A model generated the notes under the pieces. It had not been told where the DNA came from. It searched no databases and saw only the letters and a program-made list of their open reading frames with translations. A stretch of 36,852 nucleotides of DNA from Syntrophaceae bacterium UBA6109. Lineage in GTDB: Bacteria > Desulfobacterota > Syntrophia > Syntrophales > UBA6109. Numbering within the stretch: position 1 is the first letter of the stretch; each line of letters opens with the position of its first letter. Positions 1 through 7,808 of the stretch are shown here, piece by piece. The stretch lies in the NCBI GenBank assembly GCA_002428445.1, contig DIWJ01000033.1, positions 25,384 through 62,235 on the forward strand, in the 5' to 3' direction. Both the position numbers and the translations under genes were made by a program.

Positions 1-1027
1 CGATGTTGCAGACGATCGCCTCGTCTTTCATCCGTTCCATGTGCTCGCCGCGGATGACATCGCAGCAGCCCGTGGCCGTGACGAAGATGTCCCCCTCCTC
101 CACCACGTCCTCAAGCCGCTTGACCTCGTAGCCCTCCATCGCCGCCTGCAGCGCGCAGATGGGATCGATTTCCGTGACGATGACGCGCGCGCCAAAGGCG
201 CGCATCGAGTGGGCGCTCCCCTTGCCCACGTCCCCGTAACCGCAGACGACGACGATCTTTCCCGCCACCATGACGTCGGTGGCCCGCTTGATGCCGTCGG
301 GCAGCGACTCACGGCAGCCGTAGAGATTGTCAAACTTCGACTTCGTCACCGAATCATTGACATTGACGGCGGGGAAAAGAAGTTCCCCGCTGGCCGCCAT
401 CTGGCAAAGGCGATGGACGCCCGTCGTCGTCTCTTCGGAGACACCGCGGATCTTCTTCGCTACCCGCTGCCAGCGTTTGCGATCGATCCGGTAGGACCGC
501 TCCAGGCGCTCCATGACAATCCGCATCTCGGCATTGTCCTGTCGCTTCTTCAGAAGCGCCGGGTTCTTCTCAATCTTGACACCCTGGTGGATGAACAGCG
601 TCGCGTCGCCCCCGTCATCCACGATGAGGTCTGGCCCCCCGCCGTCCGGCCAGGTCAGGGCCTGTTCGGTGCACCACCAGTACTCTTCGAGCGTTTCCCC
701 TTTCCAAGCGAAGACGGCCGCCGTCCCGGCCTTGGCGATCGCCGCGGCGGCGTGATCCTGCGTCGAGAAGATGTTGCAGGAGGCCCAGCGAAGGTCCGCC
801 CCCAGAATCTTCAGCGACTCGATGAGCATCGCCGTCTGAATCGTCATGTGCAGGCTTCCCGTGATCCGCAAGCCCTTGAGAGGTTTTTTGGGTCCGTATT
901 TCTTGCGCACGGCCATGAGGCCGGGCATCTCGTTTTCCGCCAGCTTCATCTCTTTGCGGCCCCATTCGGCCTGCGATATGTCCCTGACCTTGTAGGGCAG
1001 AGCCGCATCGAAAATCTGAAACTCCAT
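1..1027 (-). CDS. ahcY: S-adenosylhomocysteine hydrolase (partial, C-terminus outside window)
   Basis: This cytoplasmic enzyme splits S-adenosylhomocysteine into adenosine and homocysteine, which keeps methyltransferases from product inhibition. The visible 342 residues match the family closely. The substrate-domain motif [10 protein letters not shown] lies near residue 87, [13 protein letters not shown] near 195, [13 protein letters not shown] near 222, and the NAD-binding [10 protein letters not shown] at about 263-272. The reading frame runs off the left edge just after the conserved KDEAIVCNI segment, so roughly the last quarter is missing. The ATG at 1027 is preceded by GGGAGGAAGT, a good ribosome binding site. 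The gene starts 38 bases after the DUF502 gene stops, so the two are probably cotranscribed. Confidence 0.96.
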   Translation of the reverse strand, partial: MEFQIFDAALPYKVRDISQAEWGRKEMKLAENEMPGLMAVRKKYGPKKPLKGLRITGSLHMTIQTAMLIESLKILGADLRWASCNIFSTQDHAAAAIAKAGTAAVFAWKGETLEEYWWCTEQALTWPDGGGPDLIVDDGGDATLFIHQGVKIEKNPALLKKRQDNAEMRIVMERLERSYRIDRKRWQRVAKKIRGVSEETTTGVHRLCQMAASGELLFPAVNVNDSVTKSKFDNLYGCRESLPDGIKRATDVMVAGKIVVVCGYGDVGKGSAHSMRAFGARVIVTEIDPICALQAAMEGYEVKRLEDVVEEGDIFVTATGCCDVIRGEHMERMKDEAIVCNI

Positions 1028-1065
1028 ACTTCCTCCCTCGTTGGAATACCGGTGTATTGCGAACG

Positions 1066-1710
1066 TCACGGTTTATCCGGCAGCTGTTGCTGCACGGAAT
1101 TCCGCACGCGCTCCTTGGGATTCACCATCCCGACCGAAATGATCAGCGTAAAGGCCTCCTCCACCGTCATATCGAGATAGACGAGATCCTCTTCGGGATA
1201 CATGACGAAATAGCCGGATGTCGGGTTCGGCGTCGTGGGTACATAGACACTGACCGTCTTCCGCCCGACCGCGGCGGCGATTTCACCGTTTGGCTCGCCC
1301 GTGACGAAGGCCACTGTATAGGCCCCCTTGCAGGGGAACTGCACCAGGGCCACCCGCTTGAAACCCTTGCTCATGTCCCGGAACATCCCGTCGGAGACCC
1401 GCTTGATCGCACCGTAGATGCTCCGCACGATCGGTATCCGGTTCACAAGGGATTCGCCGAAAAGGACGAGGCGGTGGCCGACAAGGCTCTTCGTCGCCAG
1501 ACCGACGATAAGGATCAAGAGGACCGTCACCGCGATGCCCAGCCCGGGAATATAAACCGGCAGCCAGTGCTGGGGCGCATAGGGCTCGGGGATCAGGTAG
1601 ATAAGACTGTCCATCAGGTCCGCAAGAAAGAAGAGAACGTAAATGGTCAGACCGATGGGGACCGTAACCGCGAGGCCCGTGAGGAAAATATTTTTCAGCT
1701 GTTTTTTCAA
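1066..1710 (-). CDS. DUF502 family integral membrane protein
   Basis: This is a 214-residue inner-membrane protein of the DUF502 family, whose function is not established. Two hydrophobic segments are clear, at about residues 8-29 ([20 protein letters not shown]) and 55-75. They are followed by the family's soluble part, with [18 protein letters not shown], then [20 protein letters not shown] and [21 protein letters not shown] chose the TTG at 1710 because family members usually begin with a short basic stretch before the first membrane helix, and AGGCAGG lies 9 bases upstream. The frame stays open to an ATG at 1854, but that extension runs through the dispersed repeat at 1791-1908 and looks non-native. 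ahcY follows 38 bases downstream. Confidence 0.88.
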   Translation of the reverse strand: MKKQLKNIFLTGLAVTVPIGLTIYVLFFLADLMDSLIYLIPEPYAPQHWLPVYIPGLGIAVTVLLILIVGLATKSLVGHRLVLFGESLVNRIPIVRSIYGAIKRVSDGMFRDMSKGFKRVALVQFPCKGAYTVAFVTGEPNGEIAAAVGRKTVSVYVPTTPNPTSGYFVMYPEEDLVYLDMTVEEAFTLIISVGMVNPKERVRNSVQQQLPDKP

Positions 1711-1790
1711 CTGGTTGAACCTGCCTTTTGCCCGCCGAGAAAAACGGGCAGAATAAATAGCAGATTTCCCCTGTGATTTCAACCAGTCAT

Positions 1791-1908
1791 TTGAAGCTCC
1801 CCAGATCAAGTCCCGCAGAGTCTTCGATCCCCAAGGAGGAGACCAGGTCTTCATTCGCTCGCCTACCCCGCGTCAAGCCGCGGGGACTGCGCTCGCTGCC
1901 GGCTTCAA
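1791..1908 (-). repeat. Dispersed 118-bp palindromic repeat, copy A
   Basis: This is the most diverged of four related copies in the window. Read on the minus strand it starts near GTTGAAGCCGG and ends near GAGCTTCAA, so its outer ends are inverted repeats of each other. It keeps the paired GCGAGCG boxes flanking the CCCCGCGG/CGCGGGG hairpin and the TTGGGGATCGAAGA block, but the third hairpin has decayed. It lies just upstream of the DUF502 gene in the same orientation. Confidence 0.85.
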
Positions 1909-1933
1909 CCCCGGGAAACGGCCCTCGAAGCCC

Positions 1934-1961
1934 TTGACAACGCCAAAAAAAAGTATATACA
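1934..1961 (+). promoter_or_regulatory. Sigma-70-type promoter for the 2015 lipoprotein gene
   Basis: A perfect -35 box TTGACA (1934-1939) is separated by 16 bases from the -10-like box TATACA (1956-1961). The predicted transcript would begin near 1968, giving a leader of about 47 bases before the ATG at 2015. The spacer carries an A-tract. Confidence 0.7.
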
Positions 1962-2014
1962 GGGACCGCTTTTTCAAAAAACGGACGGACAAACATATTT
2001 CAAGGAGGGATCGT

Positions 2015-2611
2015 ATGAAATGTTTTAAGTATTCGGTTTCGTTGTTGATGGTTTTTGCGTTGGCTCTGGTTTTCGTCGGCTGTGCGAAAGCGCCTGAGGC
2101 TGAGCAGCAGGCCGCCAAGACAGCCATGGATGCAGCCGTGGCCGCCGGTGCGGACAAGTACGCCGCCGCCGACATGGATGCCGCCAAGAAAGTGTGGGAA
2201 GCCACGGAAGCTCAGATGAAGGACAAGAAGTACAAGGAAGCAAAGCAGGGTTACGCGGATGCCAAGGCCGCCTTCGAGAAGGCCGTCGCGGGAGTCGAGG
2301 CCGGCAAGAAGGCCGTTGCCGACGAGGCGACCGCAGCCGTAGCCGCATTGGAAGAAGCCTGGAAGGGCGTCGCCGCCGCCGGGAAGAAGCTCGAGAAGAA
2401 GATGAAGGACCAGAAGGCCGCCTGGGAAACAGACGCCAAGGCCTTTGAGGAAGGTTTGAAGGCCGCCAAGGAAGGGATCGCGGCTGATGCGTTCGCCGCA
2501 AAGACGAAGGCAGGTGAGCTGAAGGCCGTCATCGACAAGTGGGAGGCCGCTTTCAAGGAAATGGCGGCAGCCCCTGCAGCACCCGCCAAGGCCGAGCCCA
2601 AGAAGAAGTAA
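2015..2611 (+). CDS. Ala/Lys-rich coiled-coil lipoprotein
   Basis: This 198-residue protein is a predicted lipoprotein of unknown function. Residues 1-22 form a signal peptide (MKCFKYSVSLLMVFALALVF) ending in a VGC lipobox-type site, with Cys23 as the probable lipidated residue. The mature part is almost entirely Ala, Lys, Glu and Asp with regularly spaced aromatic residues, so it should form a long helical coiled coil. The tail AAPAAPAKAEPKKK is Pro/Lys rich. This composition resembles envelope spacer lipoproteins, but no specific family is recognisable. The ATG at 2015 was chosen because AAGGAGGGATCGT precedes it. The gene is monocistronic, with its own promoter and terminator, which suggests a fairly abundant protein. 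Confidence 0.85.
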   Translation: MKCFKYSVSLLMVFALALVFVGCAKAPEAEQQAAKTAMDAAVAAGADKYAAADMDAAKKVWEATEAQMKDKKYKEAKQGYADAKAAFEKAVAGVEAGKKAVADEATAAVAALEEAWKGVAAAGKKLEKKMKDQKAAWETDAKAFEEGLKAAKEGIAADAFAAKTKAGELKAVIDKWEAAFKEMAAAPAAPAKAEPKKK

Positions 2612-2645
2612 CGTCCGGCACCATTCTTTTCTTCGGTACAAAGAG

Positions 2646-2683
2646 GAGCGCCCCGTCCGTCCCGGATGGGGCGCTCTTTTGTT
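2646..2683 (+). terminator. Rho-independent terminator after the lipoprotein gene
   Basis: A perfect 9-bp stem, GAGCGCCCC (2646-2654) with GGGGCGCTC (2668-2676), is followed by TTTTGTT. It lies 35 bases after the stop codon at 2611. Confidence 0.9.
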
Positions 2684-2715
2684 CTGCCGCCGGGAAAAAA
2701 CGGACCGGAGATGTC

Positions 2716-3606
2716 TCAGGAACCCGAGGATGCCGGCCGTTTCTTCAGATCGATGACGGGATTGGTGAGCGTCGGAAAGCCGTCGATCCGGCACTCGACG
2801 ACGTCCCCCTCGTGGACATGAACCGCCTTGGGCGTGCCCGTCGATAGGATGTCTCCGGGCAGCAGCGTCATGACCCGGGAGTGGAATGACACCAGGAAAT
2901 CGGGCGGGAAGGTCATGTTGGACACGACATTCTGAGCGTGCACCTTTCCGTTGATGACGGTGGCCACGCTCAGCTTCATCACATCGGCGATCTCATCCGG
3001 CGTGACCAGTTGCGGACCGAAGCTGAAAAACGTGTCGAAGCTCTTGGCCCGGGTCAGGAACCGCGGATTCTTCCGCAGGATGTCCTCGGCCGTTACATCG
3101 AGAATCGTGGTGTAGCCCGCAACGACGGACAGACAGTCTTCCCGTTCGACGTCCCTGCACCTCCTGCCGATGACGATGCCCAGTTCCGCCTCCGCCGTCG
3201 TTTTTTCGGACTGGCGCGGTATGGCAATCGCCTCCCCCGGTCCGATGATCGTCGTATCGGGTTTCATGAAGCTCGCCGGCTCGTCATCGGGCGCCTTTTC
3301 CGCCAGATCCGCGGCATGCTCGACATAGTTGAGGCCGATGCCCCAGATCTTCGGCGGATGCCGGTACAGCGGGGCGAAGGCCGCCTCCTCGAAAGGAACG
3401 GGTATCTCCCTTTCGAGACGCTCCCTCCCCCCCGAGCGATACCACTCATGAAGCTGGCCGAATTCTCCCCTTGCAAGCAGGCCCAGCATGTCCGTGGACC
3501 ATTTTTTCCCGTACCGCCCGTTGATGACGCCCAGAGGAACGAATCCGCCGGGAACAACGACCGCGGCGGCCTCTTCGCCCTTCCATCGCATCGTCGCCGC
3601 TCTCAT
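2716..3606 (-). CDS. Fumarylacetoacetate hydrolase family protein
   Basis: This 296-residue cytoplasmic enzyme belongs to the metal-dependent FAH superfamily (ureidoglycolate lyase, fumarylpyruvate hydrolase, 2-oxohept-3-enedioate hydratase/isomerase relatives). The signature WGIGLNYVEHA is followed by FMKPDTTIIGPGEAI, the metal-site segment AEAELGIVIGRRCRDV, then VAGYTTILDVTAED and the C-terminal GDILSTGTP motif. Its exact substrate cannot be read from sequence. The ATG at 3606 has GGGGAGGCGGGAG directly before it; a longer in-frame extension reaches into the intergenic region and was rejected. It is the last gene of a probable minus-strand operon with a solute-binding protein and an SDR, which suggests catabolism of an imported acid. 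Confidence 0.9.
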   Translation of the reverse strand: MRAATMRWKGEEAAAVVVPGGFVPLGVINGRYGKKWSTDMLGLLARGEFGQLHEWYRSGGRERLEREIPVPFEEAAFAPLYRHPPKIWGIGLNYVEHAADLAEKAPDDEPASFMKPDTTIIGPGEAIAIPRQSEKTTAEAELGIVIGRRCRDVEREDCLSVVAGYTTILDVTAEDILRKNPRFLTRAKSFDTFFSFGPQLVTPDEIADVMKLSVATVINGKVHAQNVVSNMTFPPDFLVSFHSRVMTLLPGDILSTGTPKAVHVHEGDVVECRIDGFPTLTNPVIDLKKRPASSGS

Positions 3607-3706
3607 CTCCCGCCTCCCCTTCTTCCTTCTTGCTTTTTGCCGCTGTAAGGCCTGGCGGCTGCCGACCACCCTCTCCGGGACATCATCTTTCGCCGGGCTC
3701 TCTTCT

Positions 3707-4828
3707 TCAGGGCGACGGCACGAAAACGCCTTGGGCGTCGACCCGGTAAGCCCTGTAAGTGTCGCCCACCCGGTCACCCTTCTCATTAAAGGAAATCCGC
3801 CCCGTCAGGCCGTTGTGCTCCTTGTATTTCCGGCGCAGATACTCGGAGGTCTTGTCGGACTCCAGGCTCTTCGTCTCCCGCATGGCCGCCGCAACCGCCA
3901 GGAGACCGTCTCCGGCCATCATGGCATAGATGGAATTCAGGGAGCGTCCGTATTGCCTTGCGAAGGCCGGCAGAAAGGCCTTGGCCTGTTTCGTCGTGAT
4001 ATCGCCGGGAAGAGCCGGGCTGACGCAGAGGAATCCTTTGGCCGCATCGCGGCCGGCAATCATGACCAGTTCCGGGTTGTTGTTTGCGTCTCCGCCGAGG
4101 AGCGGCACGTTCCAGCCCATCTCCGTCTTCTGTCTCAGCAGCAGACCGCCCTCAGGATAATAGCCCGTGAAGAAAACCGCTTCCGCCCCGGAAGCCTTCA
4201 TCTTCGCGAGAGGCGCCGAGTAGTCCTGCCGCTCCGGAATCAGGGCGTCGAAAAACGTGGTCCTGATCTCCCGATCCAGGCTTCTCCGCAACTGCTCGGC
4301 CAGCCCCCTTGCATAGATGGTGTTGTCGTGCAGGACGGCGATTCTCTTGAATTTGAGCCTCCGGACCAGCGAAGCCGCAACGCGCCCCTGCTCGTCGTCC
4401 CGCGGACAGGTCCGGAAGAAATGGCGGAGCCCTTTCTCGGTGAGAGAAACGGCCGTCGCGCCGCTGACGATTTGAAGGATCTTCGCATCGTTGAAAATGC
4501 CCTGAACCGACTCCGCCGCCTCGGATCCGTAGGGGCCGATAACGGCGGAAACACCCAAAGACGCCATCTCTCTCGCGGCCGCCTGGGCCGCTTTCAGCGC
4601 CCCCGCGGTATCGGCGTCGATCAGTTCGACCGGTTTGCCGAGAATCCCGCCCTTCTCGTTGAGGTCGCGCACGAGCAGCGCGACCACCTGTTTTGCCTGC
4701 AGTCCTTCATCGGACCAGGAACCCGTCATGGGCGCCAGAAGTCCGATGCGCACCGTTTCGAATGCAGGTGCCGGCGATCCCGACAGAATCAACGCCGTAA
4801 GAAACAAGACGACAATTCTCTTCACCAC
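3707..4828 (-). CDS. Branched-chain amino acid-type ABC transporter substrate-binding protein
   Basis: This is a periplasmic solute-binding protein of the LivJ/Leu-Ile-Val-binding (type I) family, about 373 residues long. The start VKRIVVLFLTALILSGSPAPA is a Sec signal peptide. After it come VRIGLLAPMTGSWSDEG, IGPYGSEAAESVQ (ligand pocket), FFRTCPRDDEQGRVAA, ALIPERQDYSAPLAKMKASG and the NGLTGRISFNEKGDR end typical of the family. The GTG at 4828 was preferred because GGGGAGGA lies about 8 bases upstream; an ATG at 4852 is possible. No permease or ATPase for it lies in the window, so it is either an orphan or uses a transporter elsewhere. It sits between the SDR (56-base gap) and the FAH-family gene. 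Confidence 0.9.
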   Translation of the reverse strand: MVKRIVVLFLTALILSGSPAPAFETVRIGLLAPMTGSWSDEGLQAKQVVALLVRDLNEKGGILGKPVELIDADTAGALKAAQAAAREMASLGVSAVIGPYGSEAAESVQGIFNDAKILQIVSGATAVSLTEKGLRHFFRTCPRDDEQGRVAASLVRRLKFKRIAVLHDNTIYARGLAEQLRRSLDREIRTTFFDALIPERQDYSAPLAKMKASGAEAVFFTGYYPEGGLLLRQKTEMGWNVPLLGGDANNNPELVMIAGRDAAKGFLCVSPALPGDITTKQAKAFLPAFARQYGRSLNSIYAMMAGDGLLAVAAAMRETKSLESDKTSEYLRRKYKEHNGLTGRISFNEKGDRVGDTYRAYRVDAQGVFVPSP

Positions 4829-4884
4829 CAGGTCCGTCCTCCCCACCGCCATTCGCCCCGTTCCGACGAGGGGCGGCGCCGCAC

Positions 4885-5679
4885 TCAGCCCCGCGAACCC
4901 AGGCGGAGGCCGCCGTGGATGAAGTAGACCTCCCCGGCCATCGCTTCGTTGCGGTACAACTCGGAAACGAGGGAGGCGATTTCATCGGGCTCCACGAGCC
5001 GGCCTACCGGCACCTCTTTGAGAATGCCCGCGAGCGCCTTCTGATCCATCCCTTTTACCATCGGTGTCGCCACATAGCCCGGCGCAACCGCCACGCAACG
5101 GATGCGCTCCGCAACCCCGCGCCGGAAGAATTCCGCGGTGATCACCTTCGGGAAGACCGACATGGCCGCCTTCGTAGAGGCATAGTTGATCTGCCCCGCC
5201 GTCCCCAAGGACCCGGTCGACGAGATCAGGCAGATGAGGCCGCGGGAGCCGCTGTTGACCATCTGCTCGGCGCAGTCGCGCACGGTGAGGAAGACGCCGG
5301 TCAGGTTGATGTCGATAACGCTCCGGAACTGATCCAGGGACATCTTCTTCGTCACCTTTCCCGATTCCCGGTCCACGGCGACCATCAGGCCGTCGCGGAT
5401 GATCCCCGCCGCGGGGAAGACAAGGTGGATGCCGCCGAAACGCTCCACGGCCAGACGCGCCAGCGCGGCGCTGTCCTCTTCCTTCGTCACGTTGCAGACC
5501 TTCGTCGCGACCTCGCCGCCCGCCGCCCGGATTTCCCTCTCCACCCGTTCCAGACCGTCCGGAACGACGTCCGCCAGCACAACGCGGCCTCCCTGCCGAA
5601 CCCAGTAGCGCGCCATTGCCTCGCCGATCCCGCTCCCGCCGCCCGTGATCACTGCCGTCGCTCCCTCGATTTTCAGCAT
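4885..5679 (-). CDS. Short-chain dehydrogenase/reductase (SDR)
   Basis: This 264-residue NAD(P)-dependent oxidoreductase shows the classical SDR plan. The cofactor motif TGGGSGIG lies at about residues 11-18 after AVI, and PAAG stands where NNAG is usual. The catalytic Ser is in LISSTGS, and Tyr/Lys are in NYASTK, followed by VAPGYVATPM. The ATG at 5679 is preceded by AAGGGAG and the first residues MLKIEGATAVITGG fit the family. The open frame continues upstream through a dispersed repeat, which I treat as non-coding. The PAAG variant at the NAG position is slightly unusual but tolerated in the family. It is the first gene of a probable three-gene minus-strand operon. Confidence 0.92.
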   Translation of the reverse strand: MLKIEGATAVITGGGSGIGEAMARYWVRQGGRVVLADVVPDGLERVEREIRAAGGEVATKVCNVTKEEDSAALARLAVERFGGIHLVFPAAGIIRDGLMVAVDRESGKVTKKMSLDQFRSVIDINLTGVFLTVRDCAEQMVNSGSRGLICLISSTGSLGTAGQINYASTKAAMSVFPKVITAEFFRRGVAERIRCVAVAPGYVATPMVKGMDQKALAGILKEVPVGRLVEPDEIASLVSELYRNEAMAGEVYFIHGGLRLGSRG

Positions 5680-5806
5680 CGCCTTTGTCTCCCTTCGCCG
5701 AGAACAGAGCCTTTTCCCCCATCCGCGATTCGCGGAGAGTGCCGCATCAGGATTCTTTCCGGCATTTCGAGGCTTCCTATACCACAACCGGGCGTTGCGC
5801 GTAAGA

Positions 5807-5924
5807 TGGAAGGTCTGCGGAGCAAGCTCCGGAGAATCTTCGATCCCCAAGGAAGAGATTTTGATCATCATTCGCTCTCTTACCCCGCGGCAAACCGCGG
5901 GGAATGCGCTCGCTGCCGGATTCA
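5807..5924 (-). repeat. Dispersed 118-bp palindromic repeat, copy B
   Basis: On the minus strand it runs from TTGAATCCGGCAGCG to a GGAAG-type end. It contains the perfect hairpin CCCCGCGG-TTTG-CCGCGGGG, flanked by GCGAGCGCAT and GAGCGAAT, then the CTTGGGGATCGAAGATTC block and the CTCCGGAGC-TT-GCTCCGCAG hairpin with one mismatch. It lies between the divergent SDR (-) and YhhN-family (+) genes. Confidence 0.9.
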
Positions 5925-5971
5925 AGTAGTCCGATGCCCGCGGATTTCGCTAACTGTTCCGGCCGGGGATT

Positions 5972-5980
5972 TGGTACAAT
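5972..5980 (+). promoter_or_regulatory. Extended -10 promoter candidate for the YhhN-family gene
   Basis: TGG followed by TACAAT (5975-5980) fits an extended -10 element (TG-N-TACAAT). No strong -35 box is seen at the expected distance. Transcription would start near 5987, about 84 bases before the ATG at 6071. Confidence 0.45.
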
Positions 5981-6070
5981 GTCCGCCGCCCCGGCAATGC
6001 GCTGCGGTCCCTGTCGCAGGGAGACGCGGCAGGGCCAGAAACGATCGGCCGGGCGTTGCGGGAGGGAAGA

Positions 6071-6727
6071 ATGAACGACTGTCTGCTTTTTGGTGCTGCA
6101 GTTCTCTTGCTGGTCGGGCTTCTGTACTTCGCGAAGAAGGAGTCCCGACCGGGACAACTTCTGACCAAGCCCCTCCTCTCCGCCCTTTTCGTCCTGACCG
6201 CTCTCATGGCCCCTCATCGGCAGGACAGTTACTTTGCCTTTATCCTCGCAGGTCTCGTCCTTTGCGTGGCCGGTGACGTCTTCCTGATCTTCTTCGACTC
6301 CAGGAGACTCTTCCTGGCCGGTCTCGCATCGTTTCTGATCGGTCACGTCCTGTACGCGATCGCCTTTTTCTCCGTGTCGTCGCCGGGAGTGCTGGCCTGG
6401 ACCGGCGCCGCACTCTCGGTCGTGGCAAGCTGCGCCATCTTCATCTGGCTGCGGCCTTCGCTCGGGAGGATGCTTGTCCCCGTGGCAGCCTATGTCGCGA
6501 TCATCACCGCCATGGTGATCGGCGCCTCGTCAGTCATGGGAGACGCACAATTCGGGTCCACCGGCAGACTCCTCGTCTTTTACGGCGCCCTTCTCTTCTA
6601 TATCTCGGACATCTTCGTCGCCCGGCACCGTTTCATGAAGAAGGAGTATCGGAACCGTCTCTTCGGCCTGCCGTTGTATTACACGGGACAGTTCATGATC
6701 GCCCTTTCCGTCCGCTTTATCGGTTGA
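6071..6727 (+). CDS. YhhN family membrane protein (lysoplasmalogenase-like)
   Basis: This 218-residue integral membrane protein has about eight hydrophobic segments and the conserved YhhN/TMEM86 features: TKPLLSALFVL in the second helix, CVAGDVFLIF, FLIGHVLYAIAFF, GALLFYISDIFVARHRF and LPLYYTGQFMIALS. Members of this family in animals hydrolyse the vinyl-ether bond of lysoplasmalogens. Bacterial members are presumed to act on related lipids, which is notable because plasmalogens occur in anaerobes, but no activity can be assigned here. The ATG at 6071 sits 5 bases after GGAGGG. The gene stands alone, followed by the cold-shock gene's leader. Confidence 0.88.
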   Translation: MNDCLLFGAAVLLLVGLLYFAKKESRPGQLLTKPLLSALFVLTALMAPHRQDSYFAFILAGLVLCVAGDVFLIFFDSRRLFLAGLASFLIGHVLYAIAFFSVSSPGVLAWTGAALSVVASCAIFIWLRPSLGRMLVPVAAYVAIITAMVIGASSVMGDAQFGSTGRLLVFYGALLFYISDIFVARHRFMKKEYRNRLFGLPLYYTGQFMIALSVRFIG

Positions 6728-6776
6728 AGAGGACCCCCGTGAGGGGAAAGGGCAGGCAACCCGCGGAAAATACCGC

Positions 6777-6805
6777 TTGACTTTGCCTCCGAGACACACT
6801 AAAAG
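6777..6805 (+). promoter_or_regulatory. Promoter candidate for the cold-shock gene
   Basis: TTGACT (6777-6782), a 17-base spacer and TAAAAG (6800-6805) form a plausible sigma-70 site. If used, the transcript starts near 6812 and carries a leader of about 170 bases before the cold-shock ATG, similar in length to known cspA leaders. Confidence 0.5.
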
Positions 6806-6835
6806 CCATCCCAGGTTTGCCGGTTTTCCCGGGAC

Positions 6836-6925
6836 CTCCGGAGCGCCTGGGCGTTCCGGGAGTTGGATTCAGACAACTTGCAGTGCAGGGTTGAACCGCC
6901 AGTACGCATGCGTCTAGGCGGTTTT
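6836..6925 (+). promoter_or_regulatory. Structured 5' leader of the cold-shock gene (two hairpins)
   Basis: Two inverted repeats lie in the leader. The first pairs CTCCGGAGCGCC (6836-6847) with GGCGTTCCGGGAG (6850-6862) using G-T pairs. The second pairs AACCGCC (6894-6900) with GGCGGTT (6917-6923) around the self-complementary ACGCATGCGT. The second is followed by TTCTACTTTCT, so it could act as an attenuator or as a temperature-sensitive structure upstream of the AAAGGAGG ribosome binding site. Function is inferred. Confidence 0.5.
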
Positions 6926-6984
6926 CTACTTTCTGCCACGGTGGCGATCCAACTTTGTACACTTTAGAAAGGAGGAAGCAACCG

Positions 6985-7185
6985 ATGTCGGAAGGTACCG
7001 TTAAGTGGTTCAACGAGAAAAAGGGGTTCGGTTTCATCCAGAAGGATGACGGCGGGGACGTTTTCGTGCACTTCAGCGCCATTCAGGGCGACGGATTCAA
7101 GACTCTCTACGAGAATCAGCGTGTCAGCTTCGATGTTGAGTCGGGCACCAAAGGCCCCTCAGCAACGAACGTAAAAGTTCTGTAA
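6985..7185 (+). CDS. Cold-shock domain protein (CspA family)
   Basis: This 66-residue protein is a single cold-shock domain that binds single-stranded RNA/DNA and acts as an RNA chaperone. The two RNA-binding motifs are intact: KGFGFI (RNP1) and DVFVHFSAI (RNP2), after the usual [12 protein letters not shown] start. Its length matches the family (65-70 residues). The ATG at 6985 follows the near-perfect ribosome binding site AAAGGAGG. A long hairpin-containing leader precedes it, a strong terminator follows, and an RRM RNA-binding protein gene comes next. Together these suggest a growth-temperature or stress-responsive RNA-binding locus. Confidence 0.96.
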   Translation: MSEGTVKWFNEKKGFGFIQKDDGGDVFVHFSAIQGDGFKTLYENQRVSFDVESGTKGPSATNVKVL

Positions 7186-7200
7186 ACCTGTCTTTTGGAA

Positions 7201-7240
7201 GGGAAGAGTCGTGTTCATCACGCCTCTTCCCTCTTTTTTT
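7201..7240 (+). terminator. Rho-independent terminator after the cold-shock gene
   Basis: GGGAAGAG-t-CGTG pairs with CACG-c-CTCTTCCC, and the stem is followed by TCTTTTTTT. It separates the cold-shock gene from the RRM gene, so part of the transcription may end between them. Confidence 0.9.
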
Positions 7241-7265
7241 CCCCTTACAACGAAAGGAATATCCC

Positions 7266-7622
7266 ATGAACAAGAAATTGTATGTCGGTAATCTCTCTGC
7301 GAGCGTGACCGATGAAGATCTCAAATCCAACTTTTCCCAGTGCGGCACCGTTCTGTCCGTAAACGTCGTCAAGGACCGTTACACCGGCGCCTCCCGGGGT
7401 TTCGGATTTGTCGAAATGGAAACCGCCGAGGCAGCACAGGCGGCAATTACGAAATTCAACGGCGGCCAGCTCGACGGGAACACCATCGTCGTGAGCGAAG
7501 CCAGGCCGAAACGGGATGAAGGCCGCGAGGGCGGCGGCGGTGGTGGTCGCCGCGGCCCGTCCTTTGGCGGTCCCCGCAGACCGGGTGGCGGTGGCGGCGG
7601 CGGGTTCCGAAGCCGCTACTAG
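7266..7622 (+). CDS. RRM-domain RNA-binding protein with Gly/Arg-rich tail
   Basis: This 118-residue protein has one RNA recognition motif (about residues 1-80) followed by a low-complexity Gly/Arg tail ending GGGGGGGFRSRY. RNP2 is LYVGNL at residues 5-10 and RNP1 is RGFGFVEM near residues 44-51. This arrangement is typical of the small bacterial glycine-rich RRM proteins of cyanobacteria and deltaproteobacteria, several of which are cold induced. The ATG at 7266 follows AAAGGAATATCCC. It lies 80 bases after the cold-shock gene, with a terminator between, and ends just before a long perfect palindrome. Confidence 0.95.
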   Translation: MNKKLYVGNLSASVTDEDLKSNFSQCGTVLSVNVVKDRYTGASRGFGFVEMETAEAAQAAITKFNGGQLDGNTIVVSEARPKRDEGREGGGGGGRRGPSFGGPRRPGGGGGGGFRSRY

Positions 7623-7643
7623 AGCGCATATCGCTTCTCTCCC

Positions 7644-7674
7644 GAAGCGGCCGCCGGTATCCGGCGGCCGCTTC
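7644..7674 (+). terminator. Long palindrome, probable terminator
   Basis: A perfect 14-bp stem, GAAGCGGCCGCCGG and its complement, has a TAT loop. There is no T tract on the plus side, so it may work as a structural or Rho-assisted terminator, or protect the 3' end of the RRM mRNA. Confidence 0.6.
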
Positions 7675-7684
7675 GCGGAATCCC

Positions 7685-7713
7685 TTGACCTTCCCCTCTG
7701 TCCCTCTTATACT
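7685..7713 (+). promoter_or_regulatory. Sigma-70 promoter for glgP-pyk
   Basis: TTGACC (7685-7690), a 17-base spacer and TATACT (7708-7713) match the consensus at 5 of 6 positions in each box. It lies immediately after the palindrome that ends the previous transcript and about 90 bases before the glgP start. Confidence 0.7.
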
Positions 7714-7808
7714 CCCTTCATCGTAGGCGCGTTCCCATCAAATAACCCAACTTCCTGTTCCTCTTTTGAACAGACAAAGCCGGTTTTCATGCGGCCGCGG
7801 AGGAATCG

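Noticed and set aside
1028..1065. SAH or SAM riboswitch before ahcY
   Set aside because: Only 38 bases separate ahcY from the upstream gene, too few for the known riboswitch, and no fitting pairing was seen.
41..1180. A 379-codon plus-strand frame over ahcY
   Set aside because: Strong AhcY motifs lie on the minus strand; the plus frame is a shadow.
1711..1854. N-terminal extension of the DUF502 protein to ATG 1854
   Set aside because: The extension is coded by the dispersed repeat and its flank, and family members start just before the first membrane helix.
5680..5925. N-terminal extension of the SDR through repeat copy B
   Set aside because: The SDR cofactor motif requires a start near 5679, which has its own ribosome binding site; the upstream part is repeat.
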